Assembly (NCBI GenBank): GCA_951812895.1
Contig: OX638333.1
Location: forward strand, 176,366 to 240,365
Length of the DNA: 64,000 nucleotides
Source of the DNA: an uncultured Roseovarius sp.
Lineage (GTDB): Bacteria > Pseudomonadota > Alphaproteobacteria > Rhodobacterales > Rhodobacteraceae
Direction of reading: 5' to 3'
Part shown: positions 51,489 through 59,810 of the stretch, piece by piece
Layout of the letters: every line of letters begins with the position of its first letter
Position numbering within the stretch: the stretch's first letter is position 1
Program-made: the position numbers and the translations under genes
Notes under the pieces: generated by a model
Database searches by the model: none
What the model was told of the DNA's origin: nothing
What the model saw: only the letters and a program-made list of their open reading frames with translations

Positions 51489-52655
51489 TCACCCGACCCG
51501 GCCCCGCAGAATATCCCTGATCTCGCCCTGCGGCCGTGATCGGGTAAAGGCAAAGATCATGCCAACCGCAATCCCCCCCGCAATCAAAGACGATCCGCCA
51601 TAGCTCACAAACGGCAGCGTCATTCCCTTGGCGGGCAGCAACCGAACAGCTACCCCCATATTGATCATTGCCTGCACGCCGAACATGGCCACCAGACCAC
51701 AGCCAGCCAGCCGGATAAACGTATCCCGTTCGCGCATCAGCCGCATCAGAGACCGCACCACAATCAGCGCATAAAGCGCTATGATACACAGCACCAGGAT
51801 CAGACCATATTCTTCCGCGGCGACCGCAATGATGAAATCCGTATGCGCATCCGGCAGGCTCCACTTCACCTCGCCTTCGCCGACACCAACACCAAAAAAT
51901 CCACCCTCGCGGATCGCATTGGTCGCAAATCCCAGCTGTGTGTTCGGGTCCACATCCGGGCTCAGAAACCCGTCAATCCGGCGGGCAAAATGCTCTGAAT
52001 TGGCATAGGCGAAACTGCCCACCGCCACGACGCACACCGCCATCCCGATCAGCAGCAGAATGGGCGCACCGGCCACAAAATACATCACACCCCAGCCAAA
52101 CAGCACCAGACAGGCCTGACCAAAATCAGGCTGCATCGCCAGAAACCCGACAATCAGAAGGGCCAGCAATAACGACCAGCTTTTGCCCGGCGGGCCGTTA
52201 ATTTCCTGACTGGCCGCCATCAGCCAGGCCGCGGCCACCACAAATCCGGGCTTCAGAAACTCCGACGGCTGCAAACTGGCAAATCCAAGGCTGTACCACC
52301 GCACCGCCCCTTTGCCGAAATCCGTGCCAAACCACGGCAACAGCATCAGCGCCACCAACGCCACCAGAAATCCCAGCACCGCCAGTCGCCGCACCAGCAG
52401 CGGGCCCATCATCGAGGTAATGAACATCGCACTCAGCGCTGCAAACCCGAAAATTGCCTGTTTTTCCACGTAGTAAAACGGCTCGAACCCGTTCTTTTCC
52501 GCCAGCGGAGGCGACGCGGCCAGCCCCAACAGAATGCCGATCCCGAACAGGATCAGCACACAGGACATCGACCATTTGTCAATCGTCCGCCACCATTTGG
52601 GAATAACAGGCTCACCGCCCCGCACCGGGACTGCCCCATAGACCATTTCCGTCAT
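51489..52655 (-). CDS. ftsW: Lipid II polymerase/division protein FtsW (SEDS)
   Basis: A 388-residue SEDS glycosyltransferase with about ten membrane helices that polymerises septal peptidoglycan with FtsI. Family motifs: KGAVRWYSLG near residue 110, the long loop with DFGQ and the HTDFI...AEEYG motif (AHTDFIIAVAAEEYGLI), and PFVSYGGSSLI near the end. The start is ATG 52655 (MTEMVYGAVPVRGGEP), the usual form in relatives; the open frame extends 26 codons upstream without support. murD is normally directly upstream; here four genes separate them. Confidence 0.95.
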   Translation of the reverse strand: MTEMVYGAVPVRGGEPVIPKWWRTIDKWSMSCVLILFGIGILLGLAASPPLAEKNGFEPFYYVEKQAIFGFAALSAMFITSMMGPLLVRRLAVLGFLVALVALMLLPWFGTDFGKGAVRWYSLGFASLQPSEFLKPGFVVAAAWLMAASQEINGPPGKSWSLLLALLIVGFLAMQPDFGQACLVLFGWGVMYFVAGAPILLLIGMAVCVVAVGSFAYANSEHFARRIDGFLSPDVDPNTQLGFATNAIREGGFFGVGVGEGEVKWSLPDAHTDFIIAVAAEEYGLILVLCIIALYALIVVRSLMRLMRERDTFIRLAGCGLVAMFGVQAMINMGVAVRLLPAKGMTLPFVSYGGSSLIAGGIAVGMIFAFTRSRPQGEIRDILRGRVG

Positions 52656-52769
52656 CGGAAAACCACCGCTCGCTGCCTCTGCTCTCGCCCCGTTTTCGGG
52701 GTCTTGGCCACAGTCTAGCAGGTGAATGGCCACGAGGGAAGCATTTCACGAGGCTCCGAACAACGCTTT

Positions 52770-52784
52770 GTGACAACCTGTCAC
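52770..52784 (+). promoter_or_regulatory. 15-base palindrome upstream of merF
   Basis: GTGACA-ACC-TGTCAC is a perfect 6-base inverted repeat with a 3-base centre, 27 bases before the merF start. TATCAT at 52798-52803 could be the -10, which would put the palindrome in the -35 region, as expected for a repressor site. The layout is not that of a MerR operator (a dyad within a 19-base spacer). Confidence 0.45.
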
Positions 52785-52810
52785 GTACCGGATGTGCTAT
52801 CATCGTTCCA

Positions 52811-53041
52811 ATGACGGCACAAAAGCCATACGCGAAAAACAAACTGCTGACACTTGGTCTCGCAGGTTCCCTGCTGGCCACCTTGTGTTGTTTCACACCA
52901 CTTCTGCCGGTCCTGCTCGGCGCCCTCGGCCTGACTGGCCTGCTCGCCACGCTATATAGTGATGTGGTACTTCTGCCGATGCTGGCCGGATTTCTCTCGC
53001 TTACAGGATACGCATTATGGCGACGAACCCGACAAAAGTAG
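52811..53041 (+). CDS. merF: MerF-like mercury transport protein
   Basis: A 76-residue membrane protein with two helices (about 12-42 and 47-68). The first helix carries the vicinal cysteine pair C26-C27 in LLATLCCFTPLLPVLLGALGL, the hallmark of MerF/MerT, which pass Hg(II) across the inner membrane. The second MerF cysteine pair near the C-terminus is missing. No merR, merP, merT or merA is in the window. It overlaps the GDCCVxC gene by 25 bases. It sits in the gap between ftsW and murD. Confidence 0.82.
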   Translation: MTAQKPYAKNKLLTLGLAGSLLATLCCFTPLLPVLLGALGLTGLLATLYSDVVLLPMLAGFLSLTGYALWRRTRQK

Positions 53042-53259
53042 AGCTAAGCTCAATACTGACCTGCCCCGACTGCGGCCATGTTGCGACAGAGGTGATGCCA
53101 ACCGACGCCTGCCAATGGTTTTATGAATGCCGGTCCTGTCACACGGTTCTGAAGCCGCTCAAGGGCGATTGCTGCGTCTTCTGCTCCTACGCCACCGTCC
53201 CATGCCCGCCCATTCAACAGGGCGATTCCTGCTGCGGCCAGCACTCCACCACACCGTAG
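53017..53259 (+). CDS. GDCCVxC domain protein
   Basis: An 80-residue Cys-rich protein with eleven cysteines. The hallmark GDCCVFCSY is at 50-58, preceded by two CxxC pairs (C16/C19 and C38/C41) and followed by VPCPPIQ (61-67). Members of this family, some of which are selenoproteins with Sec at one of these cysteines, are encoded next to merF in many bacteria, so a role in binding mercury or another soft metal is likely but unproven. All positions here are Cys; no in-frame UGA is seen. It overlaps merF by 25 bases. Confidence 0.85.
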   Translation: MATNPTKVELSSILTCPDCGHVATEVMPTDACQWFYECRSCHTVLKPLKGDCCVFCSYATVPCPPIQQGDSCCGQHSTTP

Positions 53260-53318
53260 GTCGGGGTTTCACCCCGCCATTTACACCAGCGGCATTGCCC
53301 GGCTAAAGCCCGGCCTAC
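53255..53318. repeat. Palindromic intergenic repeat after the mer pair
   Basis: GTAGGTCGGG (53256-53265) and CCCGGCCTAC (53309-53318) form an outer stem with one G-T pair. Inside are GGGGTTTCACCCC and GGCTAAAGCC mini-hairpins. It begins inside the GDCCVxC stop region and probably acts as its terminator. Related fragments lie at 51455-51477 and 11710-11727. Confidence 0.6.
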
Positions 53319-53349
53319 CCCTTAACATTGAAATTCGGCTTACATTCAC

Positions 53350-54033
53350 TCACACACCACCGCGGATAAAATCCAGACGATACGCCTTGCGCACATCCCG
53401 CGCCGCTTTCAGCCCGAATGAAATACCCCCTGCAATCTCCATGTAGGGTTTCAACGCCGGCACCGCATGCCCCGCCGCTGCGATTACCGCACTGGCGAAT
53501 TGCGATCCGGCAAGCGCGGCATCAATTCCCAGACCATCCTTCTGCAATGATTGTGCAAATGCCGCCCCGCCCACAGCCACCTGAAGCACGTCTATCGCCG
53601 GGGCAAAGGGCTCAAACGCCTCACCCAGCACCAGCCCTCCGCCTCTTTCCAACCCTTCAAGCGCAAAACCGCCCAGCATGATCCGCCGGCCCTGCAGCTT
53701 GAGCTGGATCAGCTCCGCGGCCTTCTGGTCTTCATCCGATACCGGGTCTTCCGGCACAAGCGCACTGATCCCGCCCCCAACCAGATTGGTCCCTTGCGGC
53801 AACCCCGCCAATCCAAAACCGGGCAATACCGGATTAAACAGCGCTCCGGCCGCTGCCGGACCTGCGGGCTGTTCGCCGGTATTCCGGATCACTTCGCGGA
53901 TATCCGGGTCGATACAAAACACCGTTTCCTCTGTGCCCAAGATATCCGGTTGATCCCCCGGTGTTTTAACAACAGGGTCTTCCTCTGCGTCCGGACGGGA
54001 AGAACTTTGTATGATATATGGCGCATCTGACAT
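53350..54033 (-). CDS. Hypothetical protein (227 aa)
   Basis: A 227-residue protein starting at ATG 54033 (MSDAPYIIQ) with TCGGAGCTGA upstream. The first 80 residues are polar and Pro/Glu/Asp-rich; the rest is Gly/Ala-rich with mildly hydrophobic helices (FALEGLERGGGLVLGEAFE, FASAVIAAAGHAVPALK) and a Cys only near residue 40. No family recognised. The frame stays open another 330 codons upstream, but that part is antisense to the flavoprotein gene and is a shadow. It reads divergently from that gene and converges with the mer pair. Confidence 0.6.
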   Translation of the reverse strand: MSDAPYIIQSSSRPDAEEDPVVKTPGDQPDILGTEETVFCIDPDIREVIRNTGEQPAGPAAAGALFNPVLPGFGLAGLPQGTNLVGGGISALVPEDPVSDEDQKAAELIQLKLQGRRIMLGGFALEGLERGGGLVLGEAFEPFAPAIDVLQVAVGGAAFAQSLQKDGLGIDAALAGSQFASAVIAAAGHAVPALKPYMEIAGGISFGLKAARDVRKAYRLDFIRGGV

Positions 54034-54180
54034 AGTCAGCTCCGATTGCAAAATCTGAACAAATACAATCATATCACGAAACTCGGTCGCGCCAAAGTAT
54101 ACCCTCACAACCAGCTTCCAATCCAAACCAATGCCCCGCAGCGCTTGACCCTGCACGCGGCTTAGGCCAAGGGGCAGCAC

Positions 54181-55362
54181 ATGCAGATCAACACTCTCAT
54201 CCTCGGTGCCGGTGCCGCCGGCATGATGTGCGCGGCCCATGCGGGGCCGGACACGCTGATCATTGATCAGGCCAAAAAACCGGGCGAGAAAATCCGCATC
54301 TCCGGCGGCGGGCGCTGCAATTTCACCAACCTGCATTGCGGCCCGGACAATTTCCTGTCGGCCAATCCGCATTTCGCCCGTTCGGCGCTCGCCCGATATA
54401 CCCAGTGGGATTTTATCGATTTGGTCGCGTGCCACGACATCGCGTATCATGAAAAAACCCTGGGCCAGCTCTTCTGCGACGGCAAATCCGTTCAGATCAT
54501 CGATATGCTGCGTGCCGAAATGGCTGACGCGGGTGCCACCCTCTGGCTCTCCACCAGCCTCACCGACCTCTCTCATGACGGCACCCAATTCTCCGCCACG
54601 CTCGACCGCGACGGCATCCGCCACACGGTCACAGCCCGCAATCTCGTCCTCGCCACGGGGGGCAGATCGATCCCGGCCATGGGCGCCTCGGGCCTCGCCT
54701 ATGACATCGCCACCCGCTTTGGCCATAGCGTCACCGAAACCCGCCCTGCCCTTGTACCTCTCACATTCTCGGACAAACGGTTTGCCCCGCTTTCCGGCAC
54801 CTCCCTGCCGGTCCGCATCTCCAATGCCCGGACCAGCTTTGACGAGGCATTGCTTTTCACCCATCGTGGCCTGTCTGGTCCGGCGGTTCTGCAAATTTCT
54901 TCTTACTGGCGCGAAGGTGAAGAGATCACTATCAACCTCGCCCCTGATCTCCCGCTCTTCGACACGCTGCGCGACCAACGCCAGCTTCAGGGCCGGCACA
55001 ACCTGACCACCGAACTGGCCCGCCACCTGCCGGCAAAACTAATCCAGCATCTGACACCGGAACTGTCTCTCAAGGGTAACCTCGCCGATCAGTCCGATGT
55101 CTGTCTCTCCGACCTGACAAGCACCCTGCACAACTGGACCCTTAAACCCAACGGGTCCGAAGGGTACCGCACCGCCGAGGTCACCCTTGGCGGCATCGAC
55201 ACCTCAGGGCTTTCATCCAAAACCATGATGTCCAACACCGTGCCTGGTCTTTATGTGATAGGCGAGGCCGTCGATGTCACCGGTTGGCTTGGCGGATTTA
55301 ATTTCCAATGGGCCTGGTCATCCGGCCACGCCGCCGGTCAGGCGATCCGCGCCACCACCTGA
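54181..55362 (+). CDS. BaiN/RdsA-type NAD(P)/FAD-dependent oxidoreductase
   Basis: A 393-residue flavoprotein of the HI0933/YhiN family. The dinucleotide motif GAGAAG is at 9-14, followed by KIRISGGGRCNFTN (about 38-51), a second FAD contact ATGGRSIPAMGASG, and the C-terminal GGFNFQWAWSSGHAAG. The family includes enzymes acting on steroid or flavin-like substrates, but most members are of unknown function. It lies between ftsW and murD, an unusual place. The ATG follows AGGGGCAGCAC. A repeat element and the GTACAA array B follow. Confidence 0.9.
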   Translation: MQINTLILGAGAAGMMCAAHAGPDTLIIDQAKKPGEKIRISGGGRCNFTNLHCGPDNFLSANPHFARSALARYTQWDFIDLVACHDIAYHEKTLGQLFCDGKSVQIIDMLRAEMADAGATLWLSTSLTDLSHDGTQFSATLDRDGIRHTVTARNLVLATGGRSIPAMGASGLAYDIATRFGHSVTETRPALVPLTFSDKRFAPLSGTSLPVRISNARTSFDEALLFTHRGLSGPAVLQISSYWREGEEITINLAPDLPLFDTLRDQRQLQGRHNLTTELARHLPAKLIQHLTPELSLKGNLADQSDVCLSDLTSTLHNWTLKPNGSEGYRTAEVTLGGIDTSGLSSKTMMSNTVPGLYVIGEAVDVTGWLGGFNFQWAWSSGHAAGQAIRATT

Positions 55363-55404
55363 AGCCACCAATTCCAACCTCTGGACCTCGGCATACAACC
55401 CCGG

Positions 55405-55427
55405 CTTCTTTCTTGCCTCAAATACCC
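55405..55427 (+). repeat. 23-base repeat, copy at 55.4 kb
   Basis: Begins CTTCTTTCTTGCC and ends CAAATACCC, 42 bases after the flavoprotein stop. It is 22/23 identical to 13261-13283 and stands in the same order relative to the GTACAA element that follows. Confidence 0.75.
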
Positions 55428-55461
55428 AGATCCCACCCCGTGCAACCGCCACGAAAATATG

Positions 55462-55550
55462 GATTTGTGTGCATCATGTATTCAAGTGTCTCAAACAGGG
55501 CCGATCTTTGTACAAATCACATGTACAAATTGTACAAGCTGTACAAATTC
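55462..55550 (+). repeat. 89-base GTACAA-box element, copy B
   Basis: The block GATTTGTGTGCATCATGTA is followed by 21 variable bases, then CGATCTTTGTACAA and GTACAA boxes starting at 55510, 55523, 55532 and 55541 (spacings 13, 9, 9, exactly as in copy A). It lies between the convergent flavoprotein (plus) and murD (minus) genes and abuts the murD stop codon. With no gene starting here, a simple promoter role is unlikely for this copy. Confidence 0.75.
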
Positions 55551-56951
55551 TCAGCCCAGTTCGGCCCGCACCCGCGCCGTAAAGTCATCGCCGCGCTGTT
55601 CAAAGTTATCATACTGATCAAAACTCGCGGCAGCAGGGGCCAGCAAAACCGTCTCACCCGACGCTGCGTCCGCAACCGCACGGTGCACTGCTTCTGCCAT
55701 CGTTGTGCACACTTCGGCTTCAACCCCCTCTAACTGCAGGGAAAAATTAGCCGCTTCACGCCCGATGACATAGGCTTTGACAACGTTGCCAAAACCGGGT
55801 TTCAAAGCCGACAACCCACCATCCTTTTCCAGACCGCCACAAACCCAACGGATTTTCCTAAAAGCTTTCAACGCCTTAAGCGCTGAATCCACATTTGTGG
55901 CCTTGCTGTCATTCACATAAGAAACACCATCTCGTTCAGCAATAATCTGGCTCCGGTGCGGCAATCCGGCAAAACTCCTGAACCCGTCTTCAACAGCCCT
56001 TGGTGCCAATCCCAACACCCGACACACCGCATAGGCAGCACAGGCATTCTGATGGTTGTGTTCCCCGGGTAAGCCTTTGATTTCTCTCAAATCTATCGAT
56101 CCAACCTGACGACCCTTGCGGTACTCACTCAGATACCCTTTGCGGGCAAAAACGGCCCAGCCCGGTCCGGTCAATTTCCCCTCAACTGACACCCGGATCA
56201 CCCGATCATCGCCAATCCCTTCGGACAATTGTCCGGCCAGAAACCGGCCCTCGGCCTCATCCACGCCAACCACAGCCCGGTCCGGGCCACCCTCGGCAAA
56301 CAACCTGCGTTTGGCCGCAAAATACCCGCCAAGACCCTCATGACGATCAAGATGGTCCGCAGAAAGATTAGTAAAAACAGCGACATCCGGGGTTAATGCC
56401 CGCGCCAGCTCGGTCTGGTAAGAGCTTAGCTCCAACACCACCACTGCGCCTTCTCCCGGGGGATCAATATCCAAAACACCCTTGCCAATGTTCCCGGCCA
56501 ACTGGCTGGATTTTCCAGCAGCTTCTAAAACATGGTGGATCAGCGCAGAAGTAGTTGATTTTCCATTGCTTCCCGTGACTGCCACCACCCGTGGTGCGGT
56601 TCCAAACCCATCCCAGTCCCCATTGGCGAAGGACCTGAAAAACAGCCCGATATCATTGTCTACCGGCACCCCGGCTTTCTCAGCCGCTGCAACAACCTTA
56701 TGTGGTTCCGGGTAAAGATGCGGAATGCCCGGCGATACGATCAGGCGCACAATGTCTTCAAAAGCGCGGTCTTTGTTTAGGTCTTTGACCTCAAAACCAT
56801 TTTCCGTTGCCATATCGCGCGTAGCCGGGTTGTCATCCCAGCAAACTGGCACCGCCCCTCCGGCCTCCAGCGCGCGCGCAGCGCTCAATCCTGATCGTCC
56901 CAATCCCAGCACCGCAACCCGCAGCCCGGCAAATCCGGAAACCGGGATCAC
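55551..56951 (-). CDS. murD: UDP-N-acetylmuramoylalanine--D-glutamate ligase
   Basis: A 466-residue Mur ligase adding D-Glu. The N-terminal [15 protein letters not shown], the ATP loop GSNGKSTT (127-134), [16 protein letters not shown] and the C-terminal [19 protein letters not shown] motifs are all present. It overlaps the upstream tautomerase-like gene by four bases. Its stop touches the GTACAA array B. Confidence 0.97.
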   Translation of the reverse strand: MIPVSGFAGLRVAVLGLGRSGLSAARALEAGGAVPVCWDDNPATRDMATENGFEVKDLNKDRAFEDIVRLIVSPGIPHLYPEPHKVVAAAEKAGVPVDNDIGLFFRSFANGDWDGFGTAPRVVAVTGSNGKSTTSALIHHVLEAAGKSSQLAGNIGKGVLDIDPPGEGAVVVLELSSYQTELARALTPDVAVFTNLSADHLDRHEGLGGYFAAKRRLFAEGGPDRAVVGVDEAEGRFLAGQLSEGIGDDRVIRVSVEGKLTGPGWAVFARKGYLSEYRKGRQVGSIDLREIKGLPGEHNHQNACAAYAVCRVLGLAPRAVEDGFRSFAGLPHRSQIIAERDGVSYVNDSKATNVDSALKALKAFRKIRWVCGGLEKDGGLSALKPGFGNVVKAYVIGREAANFSLQLEGVEAEVCTTMAEAVHRAVADAASGETVLLAPAAASFDQYDNFEQRGDDFTARVRAELG

Positions 56952-57280
56952 GTGAAAACCTCATGTTTGTTCGTCACATAGGCCCCGGAATTGTAATTCA
57001 GCTCCAATGAGAAAAAACAGCTTTTGGGCAACGCAGATTTAATCACCCTTTCGACATCCGCCATCAATGCGGTTGTAAAGGCCTCGTCCCGATGTGGTTT
57101 TTCCAGTAAAGAAAGCGCCACAACCATATGGGAGTGATGGAAAAAATCCGTTGGATAGGCACGTCCCTTACACTCACCAGATCCCGCATCATGGCGCTGT
57201 ATTGTCGCCTCGATCACAGCCAGCATCTCACCGGCATCAACCCCCAGATCGCTGGAATATGATAGTTCGGCATGCGGCAC
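56948..57280 (-). CDS. 5-carboxymethyl-2-hydroxymuconate isomerase-like protein
   Basis: A 110-residue protein of the tautomerase superfamily, CHMI type. Met-Pro-His at the start gives the catalytic N-terminal Pro after Met removal, and the length and spacing ([12 protein letters not shown] ... [23 protein letters not shown]) fit the family. In the homoprotocatechuate pathway such enzymes isomerise 5-carboxymethyl-2-hydroxymuconate, but no other gene of that pathway is here. It lies between mraY and murD, overlaps murD by four bases (ATGA) and so is co-expressed with wall genes; its real substrate is open. Confidence 0.75.
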   Translation of the reverse strand: MPHAELSYSSDLGVDAGEMLAVIEATIQRHDAGSGECKGRAYPTDFFHHSHMVVALSLLEKPHRDEAFTTALMADVERVIKSALPKSCFFSLELNYNSGAYVTNKHEVFT

Positions 57281-57290
57281 ACCCGCTCTC

Positions 57291-58373
57291 CTATCTCACT
57301 TTCAGCGTGGCAAGGCCAATAATCGCCAGGATCAGGGCAATAATCCAGAACCGGATCACGATCTGCGGTTCCGCCCAGCCCTTTTTTTCATAGTGATGAT
57401 GGATCGGCGCCATCAGAAAAACCCGCTTACCGGTGCGTTTGAAATACAGCACCTGAATGATCACGCTCATCGCCTCGACCACGAACAGCCCACCAACAAT
57501 GGCCAGAACCACCTCATGTTTCGCGGCCACCGCAATCGCCCCCAATGCGCCTCCAAGGGCCAGCGATCCTGTATCACCCATAAATACCGCAGCGGGTGGG
57601 GCATTATACCATAAGAAACCCAATCCTCCGCCGGTTAAGCCCGCTACAAATATAAGAATTTCACCTGTTCCAGGCACGTAATGCACGTCCAGATACTCGG
57701 TATAATCCACACGTCCAACCGCGTAAGCGATAATGCCTAAGGCACCCGCCGCAATCATCACGGGCATGATTGCAAGGCCATCCAGACCATCGGTCAGGTT
57801 CACCGCATTCGCAGCGCCAACAATAACCACCATGGCAAACGGGATAAAAAAGAACCCCATGTTAATCAGGGTATCCTTGAAGACCGGCAGGGCCAGTTTG
57901 TATTGCAGCGGCTCAGGATGATACATCGTCGCCCAATAAGATGCGAGCCCCGCGATCAAAAAACCCAAAAGTAATCGTACCTTACCCGGAACACCTGATG
58001 TGTTTTGTTTGGACACCTTGGCGTAGTCATCGGCAAACCCAATCAGGCCAAAGGACAAGGTAACAAACAACACCAGCCAGACAAACGGATTGTCCAGCCG
58101 CGCCCATATCAGGGTTGAGGTCAGCAGCGCCCCCACAATCAGCAGCCCGCCCATTGTGGGCGTTCCCGATTTGGCAAAGTGGCTTTCTGGCCCATCATCC
58201 CGGATCGGCTGTCCCTTGCCCTGTTTGCGGCGCAGCACATTGATCAGTGGCGGGCCGAACAGGAATCCAAAGAACAAAGCTGTCAGAAACGCCCCGCCTG
58301 AACGGAAGGTTATATACCTGAAAAGGTTGAAAAAGTCACCGCCATCTGACCACGCGGTCAACCAATATAACAT
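57291..58373 (-). CDS. mraY: Phospho-N-acetylmuramoyl-pentapeptide transferase
   Basis: A 360-residue membrane enzyme making lipid I. About ten helices; the catalytic D115-D116 (GFADDYAKV), the TPTMGGLL motif (71-78), the [13 protein letters not shown] block and the [13 protein letters not shown] loop are present. It starts directly after the murF stop (adjacent bases) and is followed by the tautomerase-like gene. Confidence 0.97.
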   Translation of the reverse strand: MLYWLTAWSDGGDFFNLFRYITFRSGGAFLTALFFGFLFGPPLINVLRRKQGKGQPIRDDGPESHFAKSGTPTMGGLLIVGALLTSTLIWARLDNPFVWLVLFVTLSFGLIGFADDYAKVSKQNTSGVPGKVRLLLGFLIAGLASYWATMYHPEPLQYKLALPVFKDTLINMGFFFIPFAMVVIVGAANAVNLTDGLDGLAIMPVMIAAGALGIIAYAVGRVDYTEYLDVHYVPGTGEILIFVAGLTGGGLGFLWYNAPPAAVFMGDTGSLALGGALGAIAVAAKHEVVLAIVGGLFVVEAMSVIIQVLYFKRTGKRVFLMAPIHHHYEKKGWAEPQIVIRFWIIALILAIIGLATLKVR

Positions 58374-59810
58374 CTAAGCTTCCTCTTCATCGCGGGCCAG
58401 TTTGCGCCCCACTTTGCGCAGGGCATCAACCACCAGACTCACGCGGCTGCCCTTCGACCCCTTGACCAGAACGATATCGCCTGCGTCTACCATATGATGT
58501 ATGCGGCCTGCCACCTCTTCGGCGGTCTCTGCCCATTCTCCACGACGGTTGTCAGGCAAAGCCTGCCACAACGCCCGCATTCGTGGCCCAACGCAATGCA
58601 AAACATCAATGTCATTCATCGAACCTAACCCTGCCAAATCCGCATGAAGCGACATTTCATCAGGTCCAAGTTCCAGCATGTCCCCCAAAATCGCAATTCG
58701 CCTGCCACGCGCGATACGGCCAACTGCATCTATCGGTGTCTTTGCCGCCAGAACTTCAAGTGCAACCGTTACCGACGTCGGATTGGCATTATAGGCGTCA
58801 TCAATCAGTTCCAGCGTGAGACCCTCTTCACCCGGATCAAGCTGTAGCGTCTCAACCGCGCCACGCCCAGCCGGCGGGCGCCATTTCCCCAGCGAAATCG
58901 CAGCCCGGGCAATATCCAAACCAAGCGCGTCTGAGGCCGCCAGAACGGCCAAACCGTTCATGGCAAAATGCCGGCCCATGCTCATGATTTTAAAAAGAAG
59001 TTTCTCATCGTCGCGCGCTGCTTGCACAATCGTGCACCCTTCGGCCAATGTGGCCTGCAGCATGCGGAAATCGCCATTCTCACCAAAACTCAGCAATTTT
59101 GCGTGCCCGCGCAATGCGGCTTGCGTCAAAACCGGTGTCGTGTCCAGATCGGCATTTACCACCGCTACGCCTCCGGCTTCCAGCCCTTCGAAAATAGCAG
59201 CCTTTTCCTCGGCGATGCCTTCAATTGCGCCAAAAGCCTCCAGATGTGCCGCCGCGACCGTCGTGACCATCGCCACATGCGGGCGGGCCATTTTCGCCAA
59301 AGGGGCAATTTCACCTGGGTGGTTCATCCCGATTTCAATCACTGCAAATTCAGTATCCACCGGCATCCGCGCCAGTGTCAGCGGAACGCCCCAGTGATTG
59401 TTATAACTCGCCTCAGCGGCGTGGGTTTTGCCCTGATCTGACAGGACGTCACGCAGCATTTCCTTGGTTGATGTCTTACCAACCGATCCGGTCACCGCGA
59501 CCACGCGCGCCGCCGTTCGTGCGCGTCCGGCCCTGCCAAGCGCTTCCAGTGCCGCCTGCACATCATCAACGATCAACAATGGAGCATCTTCTGCCACACC
59601 ATCAGGAACCCGGCTCACCAATGCCGCAGCAGCGCCCTTATCCAAGGCTTGCGCGACAAATTCATGCCCGTCCCGCACATCCTTGAGCGCCACAAACAAA
59701 TCACCGGGCTCTAGCGTGCGTGTGTCTATCGATACGCCAGTCGCACTCCAATTCCGCCTGCTTCGCCCACCAGCGGCCGCAATCGCATCAGCCGCTGTCC
59801 AGAGCGTCAT
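58374..59810 (-). CDS. murF: UDP-MurNAc-tripeptide--D-alanyl-D-alanine ligase
   Basis: A 478-residue Mur ligase adding D-Ala-D-Ala. The ATP loop GSVGKTSTKEM starts at 108; EIGMNHPGEI and the C-terminal LIDDAYNANPTSV motif are typical. It overlaps murE by four bases and abuts mraY. Confidence 0.97.
   Translation of the reverse strand: MTLWTAADAIAAAGGRSRRNWSATGVSIDTRTLEPGDLFVALKDVRDGHEFVAQALDKGAAAALVSRVPDGVAEDAPLLIVDDVQAALEALGRAGRARTAARVVAVTGSVGKTSTKEMLRDVLSDQGKTHAAEASYNNHWGVPLTLARMPVDTEFAVIEIGMNHPGEIAPLAKMARPHVAMVTTVAAAHLEAFGAIEGIAEEKAAIFEGLEAGGVAVVNADLDTTPVLTQAALRGHAKLLSFGENGDFRMLQATLAEGCTIVQAARDDEKLLFKIMSMGRHFAMNGLAVLAASDALGLDIARAAISLGKWRPPAGRGAVETLQLDPGEEGLTLELIDDAYNANPTSVTVALEVLAAKTPIDAVGRIARGRRIAILGDMLELGPDEMSLHADLAGLGSMNDIDVLHCVGPRMRALWQALPDNRRGEWAETAEEVAGRIHHMVDAGDIVLVKGSKGSRVSLVVDALRKVGRKLARDEEEA

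Noticed and set aside
52770-52784. CRP/FNR-type site upstream of merF
   Set aside because: The TGTGA and TCAC halves are separated by seven, not six, bases and the symmetry centre does not fit; the GTGACA-ACC-TGTCAC palindrome is the better description.
54034-55026. Long minus-strand extension upstream of the 227-residue hypothetical gene
   Set aside because: It is antisense to the clear BaiN-type flavoprotein gene and has no recognisable domain; a start with a good ribosome binding site exists at 54033.
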